From assembly GCA_024278255.1 (NCBI GenBank), contig JAJRTP010000611.1, positions 1-7,328 of the forward strand: 7,328 nucleotides of DNA. The letters are read 5' to 3'. A program made the translations under genes and the position numbers. Of this stretch, positions 1-5,971 are shown in pieces; within the stretch, counting starts at the first letter, position 1, and the number at the start of each line of letters is the position of its first letter. The notes below the pieces were generated by a model, which did not search any database, was not told where the DNA came from, and was given only the letters and a program-made list of their open reading frames with translations. Source of the DNA: Chloroflexota bacterium. Its GTDB lineage: Bacteria; Chloroflexota; Anaerolineae; Promineifilales; Promineifilaceae.

Positions 1-1
1 C

Positions 2-454
2 GCAGATGCTATTGTGTCGTTTATGCCGGTGGCGGACAGTTTCCGGCTTTGTGAAATGGTCTATGAAAATTTTGGTACAGAGACAATGGTGGTGTACCTG
101 AAAAATCGGGGAGATGCGGCCCGGTTTCAGGAATTAGGTGTGCGGGTGGTGGAACCGCAAACGGCCGCTGTCCAACTATTGGAACAATTTGTGCGCTCCC
201 CGGCCGGTACGCCTATCTTGTTAGGGACGGATTCGGGCCAGGAGATGATGGATATTGAGGTGGCTGATCCGGATATAGATAATGTCACCATCCGCGATTT
301 GAGTTTGCCGTTGGACGTACTCATTCTTAGTATCCACCGGGATGGACAAACACTCGTCCCGCACGGTTACACGGCGCTAAAGCTGGGTGACCACATCACT
401 GTCGTCGGCCCTCAGGATAAATTGGCTGAAGTTAGTCTGAAGCTTGAAGCTTGA
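2..454 (+). CDS. RCK/TrkA-family cation transport regulatory protein, C-terminal part (5' end cut by window edge)
   Basis: The frame is open from the left edge, so the gene begins outside the window; 150 residues are visible. The first ~80 residues look like the end of a Rossmann-type RCK_N (TrkA_N) domain: an ADAIVSFMPVADSF start, then a strand-helix unit ending in RFQELGVRVVEPQ. From about visible residue 83 to the end is an RCK_C (TrkA_C) domain: MDIEVADPDIDNVTIRDLSL, VLILSIHRDGQTLVPHGYT, then the typical LKLGDHITVVGPQDKLAEV. In this family RCK_N binds NAD(H), ATP or c-di-AMP-type ligands and RCK_C binds ligands or ions, gating a K+ channel (Trk/Ktr) or a CPA2 cation:proton antiporter. Whether this is a stand-alone subunit or the tail of an antiporter cannot be seen. 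A GTG at 14 is only an internal valine. The next gene starts 13 bases after the stop, which suggests co-transcription. Confidence 0.8.
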   Translation, partial: ADAIVSFMPVADSFRLCEMVYENFGTETMVVYLKNRGDAARFQELGVRVVEPQTAAVQLLEQFVRSPAGTPILLGTDSGQEMMDIEVADPDIDNVTIRDLSLPLDVLILSIHRDGQTLVPHGYTALKLGDHITVVGPQDKLAEVSLKLEA

Positions 455-467
455 CAGAGAATTACCT

Positions 468-2312
468 ATGCCCTTGCTGCCCGGTGAAATCCTGCATAAA
501 CGGTATCGCATAGCCAGCCTGCTGGCGGAAAGTCCCTACGGGGCTACTTACCGGGCGCGGGATATTGTGGCGGGGCAGGATGTCGCCATTAAGGAGTACC
601 GGGATGCTTCGCCGCAGACACAGAAGTTGTTCCGCCAGGAAGCCCGCCGCCTGAGCCAACTGCATCATCCTCAATTGCCCACAGTTTTAGACCATTTCAG
701 TCTGGAAGAGACGGGCCAATATCTGGTCAGCAGTTATGTGGACGGGGTGGATTTGCAAAGTCTGGTGGAGCAGTACGGGGCGCTGCCGTCTGATTTGATC
801 ATCGGCTGGCTGCAAGCAGCTTGTAACCCGCTGCAATATCTGCATGATAATGATCAGCTACACCTGAACATCAAACCGGCCAATATCCGCATTGCTCCGA
901 CGGGGGATGTGTTTCTGGTGGATACGGGGCTGCCGGGATTGGGTGTCCGGCCGCATGTGGCTGGGTATGGGTCACCGGAACAACAAGAGCAAACGGCCGT
1001 ATCCCCCGCCAGCGACATTTATAGCCTGGGAGCTACCCTGTACACCCTGCTCACCACCCAAATCCCGCCCAATGCCCTCAGCCGGGAAAGCGGTCTGAGT
1101 GACCTGAAACCGGCCCGTGAAGTGAACCCGGATGTGGAGCCGTATCTTTCGTTGGCAGCCAGCCGGGCCATGTCTATCCGGCCGGATACCCGTTATGAGA
1201 GCGCGGCTGATTTTGCCCAGGCGTTGAATCGGCCAGTGGGGTATCCAGATACGGCCGTAGATGAGATGCGCCGCACACCCCAGTCCCAGTTCGGTCAGCC
1301 GGCCCCGCCGCCCAAATGGACGCCGCAGCGCCGCCGCAAGATGGAAACCCGCACGATTGTTGCTTTAATCGTTATCCTTTTTCTGGTGGTGGGGGCCGGT
1401 GTTGTATTGACGATGGTCAATTTGAACAAACCGGAGGTGACGGAAGTAGAAGCGACAGCCACGTTGGAATCGGCCGTTATTGCCGCCCTGACCGCCATTG
1501 CCCCCACACCTTCACCCATCCCTGTGCCTACAGAACTGCCTACGCCCACGCCGGAACCCATTCTGACAGAAAGTGGGGCCAGGATGTTGTATGTGCCGGG
1601 CGGCTTGTTCCGGATGGGGGATGAAGAAGGGGAGCGGGATGAACGGCCGTCTCACATTGTGAACCTCGATCCTTATTACATTGACGAAACGGAAGTGACC
1701 AACGGCCAGTACGCCCAATGTGTAGACGCCGGTATCTGCGCCGCGCCATCGCGTAACAATCCTACCACGCACCCTGCCTATTACGGCGACCCGGCGTATG
1801 ACGATTATCCGATGGTTTTTATCAACTGGCGGCAGGCAGATACATTTTGCGAATGGCGCGGCGCGCGACTGCCGTCTGAAGCGGAATGGGAGATGGCGGC
1901 CGGTTTTGACCCGGAACAGGTAGTGATTTTTCGCTATCCTTGGGGGGATGCTTTTGACGGCACGAAGCTGAATTTTTGCGACAAGAATTGCCCCGGCGGC
2001 GATACGGCCTGGGATGACGGGCATAAGGATACGGCCCCGGTGGGCAGTTACCCGGACGGCCGTTCCCCCATTGGCGCGTATGACATGAGTGGTAACGTGA
2101 TGGAGTGGGTAAGTGACTGGTACGATTCCCGCTACTATGAAAATGCTACGGAAATCAACCCCATGGGGCCGCCGGAAGGGGAGATTAAGTCATTACGCGG
2201 TGGTTCCTGGCTTTCTGGGGCTGATGAAGTGCATGTCTCGGCGCGGGGGTCGTTTGATCCGGCTGTGGTACAGGCAAACCTGGGCTTCCGCTGTGCGATG
2301 ACGGCGCCGTAG
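468..2312 (+). CDS. Membrane protein: serine/threonine pseudokinase-like domain + TM + FGE-sulfatase domain
   Basis: The protein has 614 residues from ATG 468, chosen because the kinase fold begins right after it and a weak AGAGA lies 7 bases upstream; an in-frame TTG at 444 would overlap the previous gene. Residues ~13-255 are a PknB-like kinase domain: VAIK Lys42, alpha-C Glu58, SPE 169-171 and DIYSLG Asp183. Key residues are altered: the glycine loop reads AESPYG, the catalytic loop reads H132-L-N134-I-K-P-A-N instead of HRDxKxxN, and DFG is D152-T-G. Basic residues then precede one transmembrane helix (~296-317), followed by a Pro/Thr-rich linker (~344-364). Residues ~369-613 are an FGE-sulfatase (SUMF1-type) domain with YVPGG.FRMG, DETEVTN, RLPSEAEWEMAA, MSGNVMEWVSDWY, RGGSW and LGFRC. 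The catalytic FGE cysteine pair after GGSW is absent (LSGADEV there). The kinase side should be cytoplasmic and the FGE side outside. Likely role: sensor or scaffold protein. Kinase activity is doubtful. Confidence 0.88.
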   Translation: MPLLPGEILHKRYRIASLLAESPYGATYRARDIVAGQDVAIKEYRDASPQTQKLFRQEARRLSQLHHPQLPTVLDHFSLEETGQYLVSSYVDGVDLQSLVEQYGALPSDLIIGWLQAACNPLQYLHDNDQLHLNIKPANIRIAPTGDVFLVDTGLPGLGVRPHVAGYGSPEQQEQTAVSPASDIYSLGATLYTLLTTQIPPNALSRESGLSDLKPAREVNPDVEPYLSLAASRAMSIRPDTRYESAADFAQALNRPVGYPDTAVDEMRRTPQSQFGQPAPPPKWTPQRRRKMETRTIVALIVILFLVVGAGVVLTMVNLNKPEVTEVEATATLESAVIAALTAIAPTPSPIPVPTELPTPTPEPILTESGARMLYVPGGLFRMGDEEGERDERPSHIVNLDPYYIDETEVTNGQYAQCVDAGICAAPSRNNPTTHPAYYGDPAYDDYPMVFINWRQADTFCEWRGARLPSEAEWEMAAGFDPEQVVIFRYPWGDAFDGTKLNFCDKNCPGGDTAWDDGHKDTAPVGSYPDGRSPIGAYDMSGNVMEWVSDWYDSRYYENATEINPMGPPEGEIKSLRGGSWLSGADEVHVSARGSFDPAVVQANLGFRCAMTAP

Positions 2313-2317
2313 TTTGC

Positions 2318-2530
2318 TTAGACTTCGGTTACGGCCGTATCCCCATCATCCCCCTTGTCCAGTTCAGCAAAGAAATAAGCTGAGATTTTTTGCACCATGT
2401 CCGGGGGTAGGTCTACCCACTTGTCATTTTGCCATTGACGGAAGCGGTACTCTACGGCCGTTTCCTGCACATAATATTCCTCACCATCCAGCCGAAATGA
2501 CCAGGCATTTAATATCTTATCGGGCATCAT
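2318..2530 (-). CDS. Small hypothetical protein downstream of rel
   Basis: This is a 70-residue soluble protein of no family I recognise. It is rich in aromatic and charged residues (WSFRLDGEEYYVQETAVEYRF, RQWQNDKWVDLPPDMV), with alternating strand-like patches in the first half, one amphipathic helix-like stretch (MVQKISAYFFAELD) and an acidic end. There is no signal peptide or membrane segment. A perfect AAGGAG (2534-2539 on the minus strand) lies 3 bases before the ATG at 2530 and 6 bases before a second ATG at 2527; the second spacing is better, giving 69 residues. The gene follows the rel stop by 31 bases on the same strand, so it is probably the last gene of the rel transcript. Its stop lies only 5 bases from the stop of the convergent kinase-FGE gene. 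A competing + strand frame over the same bases has no ribosome site and is judged a shadow. Confidence 0.66.
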   Translation of the reverse strand: MMPDKILNAWSFRLDGEEYYVQETAVEYRFRQWQNDKWVDLPPDMVQKISAYFFAELDKGDDGDTAVTEV

Positions 2531-2561
2531 TTTCTCCTTGCAATTGCCAGGATATGCTCAG

Positions 2562-4835
2562 TTACGACCAGCGTTGGCGGCGCACTTCAAAGACATTAGG
2601 CAGCTTTTCCAATTTTTGCAGCAGCCAGTTTAACTGCTCTATATCTGTAACGGTCGCTTCCAGAAAAATAGTTGTGACTGTGCCGGAAGTTACAGTTTCA
2701 GTGCGGGTAACTTCGATGTGCCGCCCTCGTAGGATATTCACGATGTCTTCGATGAGGTGGGGACGGCGGTACGCTTTAATAGCCACGGGGATGGGATATT
2801 TTTCTGTTTCTTCGCCCCAGGAAACGTTAATCAGTCGCTCCCTGTCAGGGATAGATTTTATCTGCGGGCAATTTCTGCGATGAATGGTGATGCCGTGGCC
2901 GCGAGTGATGTACCCCACAATTTTCTCCGGGGGGATGGGTTGGCAGCAGCCGGCTATTTTGGTGTGTACGCCGCTGACGCCTTGCACAGTGAGACCTTTG
3001 GCTCTTTTGGGGCGGCGCTGGATTAATGGAAGTAACTCATCATCCTCATGTAAATTACCTTCCATCAAAGCCAGCGCGCCGCTTATCTGATTGCTTTGAA
3101 TATCGCCAAAGCCTGCCTTGGCCAAAAAAGTGTCCTCGTCGTCAAATTTGAGCGCCTGGGCGATATCCTTTACCGTGAACGTATCGGCCAGTCCCAACCG
3201 TTTTAATTCCCGTTCCACCACTTCCCGGCCTTGCTGGATGTTCTGCGCCCGCTCCTGGTTGCGAAACCACTGCCGGATTTTGCTGCGGGTGCGGGCGCTG
3301 CCCGTATAGCCCAGGCTGGCATTCATCCAGTCCCGGCTGGGGCCGCCCCGGTTAGATGTCAGGATGTCTACCCGGTCGCCGGAACGCAGCTTGTAATCCA
3401 GGCTGACCATCTTGCCATTGACCCGCGCCCCCCGGCAGCGATGCCCTACTTCCGTATGAATTTGATAGGCAAAATCAATGGGTGTGGCACCCACAGGCAG
3501 CTCCACTACGTCCCCTTTGGGTGTGAAGACTATCAGTCGTTCTGCCTGGATTTCTGTTTCCAGAAAGTCAGCGTCGGCCAGTTCGCTGTCGCTGTCCTGC
3601 AAAACTGCCAGCACATCGCGCAAACCTTGAATGCGGCGCTGCACGGAGGCAGCAACCTGAGCGCCTTCTTCTTTGTAAGCCCAATGAGCGGCCACCCCTT
3701 TTTCTGCTTCCTGGTGCATGCGCAGGGTACGGATTTGCACTTCTAATGTATGACCTGTTTCCGGGTCGGATACGGCCGTGTGCAGCGATTGGTAGCCGTT
3801 CGGTTTAGGGGCGCCAATATAATCGTCATACTCTTCCGGGATGGGATTCCACAGGCTCCAGATGGTACTTAACGCCTGAAAGCAGACCAGACGATCTTCC
3901 TGTTCCTTTTCCCGTTCACTGAGCTGAGCATAGGCCGCATCATCATTGGGTTCAATGATAATGCGCAAAGCCAGCACATCATAAATGTCTTCAATGCCCA
4001 CCTGCTTCCGTTCCATTTTGCGGTAAATGGAGTAGATATGTTTAGGTCGCCCCGTCACCGTCACTTTCAGGCCAATTTCCTTGAGTTTGTCCCGTAATTT
4101 TTCTTTGGCTTCTTCCAGGTAGATGGTGCGTTCGGCGCGGCGCACATCCAGCTGATTGGCAATTTCTTTGTACTTGTCTGGCTCTAAGTAACGGAAGGCC
4201 AGGTCTTCAATTTCCCATTTTAACTGCCAGATACCCAGACGATTGGCTAGAGGCGCGTAAATGTTCATCGCTTCGCGGGCAATTTCCAACTGCTTCTCGC
4301 TGGGTAAATTGGCCGCTTTGCGTAAATCTTGCAGGCAGTCGGCCATGCGAATAAGGATGATGCGGATGTCGTCCTCTGTAATAGATAAAATGGCGCGCCG
4401 CACGTTTTCCAGAGCTTGTTTTTGGCGGGATTTTTTGGGGCGACGGCCGTTGGCAGCTTTCTTTTTCTCTTTTTCTTTCTCTTTGCTAAGTTGAGTTTCC
4501 TCAGCATAGGCATATAGTTTATTGATGCCGATAATGAGGTTGGTGACTTCAATCCCGAATTCTTCCCTGTAAGCGTCAAAATTCTGGCCGTTGTTGTTGT
4601 TAACGGTGTCGTGCAGCAGGCAAGCCATAATAGTGGCCGGGTCATTCACGTCCAGTTGCAGCATAATATGGGCCACGGCCAGATCGTGGTCTATGAACAG
4701 TTCGCCTGATTCCCGGCAACGGCCGTTATGCACCTGCCGGGCAAATTCATACGCTTTACGGACTTTTACGGCCGTGTCTCCATTGGGCAGCGCATCCAGT
4801 ATTTCGTCGAGCGTAAGCAGATTAAATTGAGTCAT
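2562..4835 (-). CDS. relA: RelA/SpoT-family (p)ppGpp synthetase with degenerate hydrolase (HD) site
   Basis: A 757-residue long RSH protein that makes (p)ppGpp from ATP and GDP/GTP, with the usual domain order. HD domain ~1-200: His50 and H75-D76 remain, but the following Glu-Asp pair is N79-N80 (HDTVNN), and LADRLHN is replaced by MADCLQD 165-170. Synthetase ~255-390: GRPKHIYSIYRKM, the YDVLALRIII strand, NGYQSLHT with Tyr348, and LEVQIRT with catalytic Glu365. An acidic E335-Y-D-D338 stands where bifunctional enzymes have RxKD. TGS is ~432-495, followed by a helical region, a CC/zinc-finger-like GCCQPIPPEKIVGYITRGHG (629-648), and ACT ~681-757. Oddities are a Lys-rich insert at ~117-138 and a charged insert at ~296-315. 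The sequence predicts a synthetase-only, ribosome-responsive RelA-like enzyme. ATG 4835 was chosen because family similarity begins just after it; the strong purine run GGGAGGGG lies over 20 bases upstream, so a CTG at 4853 or GTG at 4844 are alternatives. The gene may equally be named rel. Confidence 0.92.
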   Translation of the reverse strand: MTQFNLLTLDEILDALPNGDTAVKVRKAYEFARQVHNGRCRESGELFIDHDLAVAHIMLQLDVNDPATIMACLLHDTVNNNNGQNFDAYREEFGIEVTNLIIGINKLYAYAEETQLSKEKEKEKKKAANGRRPKKSRQKQALENVRRAILSITEDDIRIILIRMADCLQDLRKAANLPSEKQLEIAREAMNIYAPLANRLGIWQLKWEIEDLAFRYLEPDKYKEIANQLDVRRAERTIYLEEAKEKLRDKLKEIGLKVTVTGRPKHIYSIYRKMERKQVGIEDIYDVLALRIIIEPNDDAAYAQLSEREKEQEDRLVCFQALSTIWSLWNPIPEEYDDYIGAPKPNGYQSLHTAVSDPETGHTLEVQIRTLRMHQEAEKGVAAHWAYKEEGAQVAASVQRRIQGLRDVLAVLQDSDSELADADFLETEIQAERLIVFTPKGDVVELPVGATPIDFAYQIHTEVGHRCRGARVNGKMVSLDYKLRSGDRVDILTSNRGGPSRDWMNASLGYTGSARTRSKIRQWFRNQERAQNIQQGREVVERELKRLGLADTFTVKDIAQALKFDDEDTFLAKAGFGDIQSNQISGALALMEGNLHEDDELLPLIQRRPKRAKGLTVQGVSGVHTKIAGCCQPIPPEKIVGYITRGHGITIHRRNCPQIKSIPDRERLINVSWGEETEKYPIPVAIKAYRRPHLIEDIVNILRGRHIEVTRTETVTSGTVTTIFLEATVTDIEQLNWLLQKLEKLPNVFEVRRQRWS

Positions 4836-4844
4836 ATAAACCAC

Positions 4845-4880
4845 AAAAAGCAGGCATCCCCTCCCAGGCGACACCTGCTT
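4845..4880 (-). promoter_or_regulatory. Hairpin with T-run over the rel leader, attenuator-like
   Basis: On the minus strand, AAGCAGG (4880-4874) can pair with CCTGCTT (4854-4848), followed by TTTTT (4849-4845). The 19-base loop holds the purine-rich GGGAGGGG that would serve as a ribosome site. A 7-bp stem plus five T residues is a weak terminator shape. If transcription starts near 4871, the first arm is not transcribed, so the hairpin could form only in read-through RNA coming from the upstream YtxH-like gene. Confidence 0.3.
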
Positions 4881-4905
4881 ATATCATACATGTTATTTGT
4901 AACAA
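4878..4905 (-). promoter_or_regulatory. Candidate sigma70-type promoter for rel
   Basis: On the minus strand, TTGTTA (-35, 4905-4900) and TATAAG (-10, 4883-4878) are separated by 16 bases. This gives 4/6 and 5/6 matches to the sigma70 consensus, in an AT-rich gap between the YtxH-like gene and rel. Transcription would start near 4871, about 36 bases before the ATG. The assignment rests on consensus matching only. Confidence 0.45.
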
Positions 4906-4923
4906 TTTAGCTAACGTTACAAA
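4896..4923. promoter_or_regulatory. Dyad overlapping the rel -35 box, candidate operator
   Basis: TTTGTAAC (4896-4903) and GTTACAAA (4916-4923) form a perfect 8-bp inverted repeat with a 12-base spacer. The spacer itself contains the palindrome TTAGCTAA (4907-4914). There is no T-tract on either side, so it is not an intrinsic terminator. It covers the proposed -35 element of rel, which is the usual place for a repressor site. The regulator is unknown. Confidence 0.4.
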
Positions 4924-4960
4924 ATCTATAATTTAGGATTACTCTGATAAATGAGGAGGA

Positions 4961-5353
4961 TTAACCTTCACCATTATTGTCGTTGGTATCACTCGGAGAT
5001 TCATCTGAAACGGTCTCCGAAACATCCACCGAGACATCTTCTGTTACTTCTTCTGTCTGACCTTTGTTCAATACGATACGCTCTTGCAAATGACTGGCTT
5101 GTTGGCGTGTGTGGTCAATGGCATCACTGGCGCGGGCTTTGTACTCTTCCGTATATTGAGTTGCTGTCTCTCTGGCATGATGATATTGGTCTTCACCTGC
5201 GCGGACCAACTCATCCCGTTTAGCGGCAATTTGGGCCCGCGTTTCTGCACCGGATTGTGGAGCCAGGATGATAGCTGTGGTTGCTCCCACCAGTCCGCCA
5301 ATAACAAAACCTGCCAAAAAAGCACCAATGTCGCTGCTCGAATTATCACTCAT
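4961..5353 (-). CDS. YtxH-like small membrane-anchored protein
   Basis: A 130-residue protein. Residues ~9-31 form a Gly/Ala-rich hydrophobic segment (GAFLAGFVIGGLVGATTA) followed by LAPQSGAETRAQI, the signature of the YtxH family (membrane anchor, then the APxSGxETR turn). Residues ~36-95 are a charged, heptad-like helix rich in Ala, Gln, Glu and Arg, probably a coiled coil. Residues ~99-130 form a disordered tail with about 11 acidic residues, which is unusual in length and charge. The start is supported by GAGGTG (5363-5358), 4 bases before the ATG. YtxH proteins are general-stress or envelope-associated in Firmicutes; their biochemical role is not established. The upstream neighbour on the same strand is a two-helix membrane protein with a DUF948/YtxG-like tail, which echoes the ytxG-ytxH pairing. 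A 125-base regulatory gap separates it from rel. Confidence 0.82.
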   Translation of the reverse strand: MSDNSSSDIGAFLAGFVIGGLVGATTAIILAPQSGAETRAQIAAKRDELVRAGEDQYHHARETATQYTEEYKARASDAIDHTRQQASHLQERIVLNKGQTEEVTEDVSVDVSETVSDESPSDTNDNNGEG

Positions 5354-5377
5354 ATTTCACCTCGTGCTGACTATCTC

Positions 5378-5411
5378 GTATGGCGTAGATGTGCATCATG
5401 CTGCGCCATAC
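5378..5411. repeat. Imperfect 11-bp inverted repeat between two membrane-protein genes
   Basis: GTATGGCG (5378-5385) and CGCCATAC (5404-5411) are perfect complements. Adding TAG and CTG extends the arms to 11 bp with one mismatch (a G-U wobble in a + strand RNA) around a 12-base loop. The loop edge contains a second small dyad, GATG-TG-CATC (5388-5397). No T-tract follows on either strand. It fills most of the 65-base gap, upstream of the YtxH-like ribosome site. It could be an operator or an RNA processing/stability hairpin; which one cannot be told from sequence. Confidence 0.5.
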
Positions 5412-5418
5412 TAAAATG

Positions 5419-5907
5419 TTACCGAATATTGTTTCTGGGATTACCAAAAAGGGTTTTTAGGCCACGGCGGACACCAGCCATATGTGATTTGGCTCGTATG
5501 GTTGGTTCAACGACATTTTGGCTGACAAACGTCGTGGTGCCGCGCATGGTATTTAATGTTTCGTTGGTTTTTTGCAGGATGGGTTTGATTTCAAATTCCA
5601 TCATATTGATTAGACGAATAACCATCACCATCATGATCAGGAACGCCACGCCAAAAATACAGGATTCCAACGCCAGGATAATGACCATGACATCCCGAAC
5701 GGCTTCGATGGTAGGCGCTTGCTGATTGGCCAGGTAAACGATGAGCCAGATAAACAAGACAAATAGTAAGGCTACTACAAAAGCCGCCACTAAAATGTAG
5801 CGCCAGGGAATAGAAATTAGCTGCTCTGCCTCATTCCCCGGTATTTCCGGGTAAGCTAAGGGCGCTGCCGGATTGGTTGTTTTTGGTGTGGTGGATTCTT
5901 CATTCAT
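5419..5907 (-). CDS. Two-helix membrane protein with DUF948/YtxG-like tail
   Basis: A 162-residue protein from ATG 5907. The start is preferred because an AGGA (5919-5916) lies 8 bases upstream and a good promoter sits just beyond it; the longer GTG start at 5937 would fall upstream of that promoter's -10. Residues 1-35 are a polar, Pro/Thr-rich N-terminus. Helix 1 is ~37-60 (ILVAAFVVALLFVLFIWLIV) and helix 2 is ~73-100 (VMVIILALESCIFGVAFLIM). The C-terminal 60 residues are amphipathic: IKPILQKTNETLNTMRGTTT, then VVEPTIRAKSHMAGVRRGLK. That tail resembles the DUF948/YtxG pattern (a repeated helix near the membrane ending in a VxP...GVRxGL segment), although classical DUF948 proteins have a single N-terminal helix. 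Function is unknown. The YtxH-like gene follows 65 bases later on the same strand, which supports a YtxG/YtxH-type pair. The family call is tentative; the gene itself is convincing. Confidence 0.72.
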   Translation of the reverse strand: MNEESTTPKTTNPAAPLAYPEIPGNEAEQLISIPWRYILVAAFVVALLFVLFIWLIVYLANQQAPTIEAVRDVMVIILALESCIFGVAFLIMMVMVIRLINMMEFEIKPILQKTNETLNTMRGTTTFVSQNVVEPTIRAKSHMAGVRRGLKTLFGNPRNNIR

Positions 5908-5927
5908 GACTTCTGTCCTGATTGACG

Positions 5928-5956
5928 AGTATATCACTAATGAGCGGGGTCTTCAA
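5928..5956 (-). promoter_or_regulatory. Candidate sigma70-type promoter for the two-helix membrane protein
   Basis: On the minus strand, TTGAAG (5956-5951) and TATACT (5933-5928) are spaced by exactly 17 bases (4/6 and 5/6 consensus matches). The start point would be near 5921, giving a leader of about 14 bases that still contains AGGA before the ATG at 5907. This is the best promoter match I found in the window, and it suggests the 5419-5907 gene and the YtxH-like gene form their own transcription unit. Confidence 0.5.
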
Positions 5957-5971
5957 AATCGGAGTGGTTGA

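Noticed and set aside
1512..2024. 170-codon open frame on the - strand inside the kinase-FGE gene
   Set aside because: It is an antisense shadow of the clearly homologous FGE domain, rich in Arg and Pro with no recognisable domain.
2301..2338. ACGGCGCCGT palindrome at the kinase stop plus the nearby ACGGCCGT as a bidirectional terminator
   Set aside because: The palindrome has no loop and neither side has a T-tract. The second palindrome is one of the dispersed octamers inside the convergent gene.
2314..2883. 189-codon open frame on the + strand across the small gene and the 3' end of rel
   Set aside because: It has no ribosome site, its composition is unlike a protein (many Pro, Arg, Ser, Cys), and it lies opposite two well-supported minus-strand genes.
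3231..3746. 171-codon + strand frame inside rel
   Set aside because: It lies opposite the conserved synthetase and TGS region of rel and shows no start signal or family features.
4836..4874. GTG start at 4874 for rel
   Set aside because: No properly spaced ribosome site precedes it, it lies at about the predicted transcription start, and the extra residues have no counterpart in the family.
5084..5725. 213-codon + strand frame over the YtxH-like and two-helix genes
   Set aside because: It spans two minus-strand genes that each have a start signal or promoter and recognisable features; the frame's peptide has scattered Cys and no family signature.
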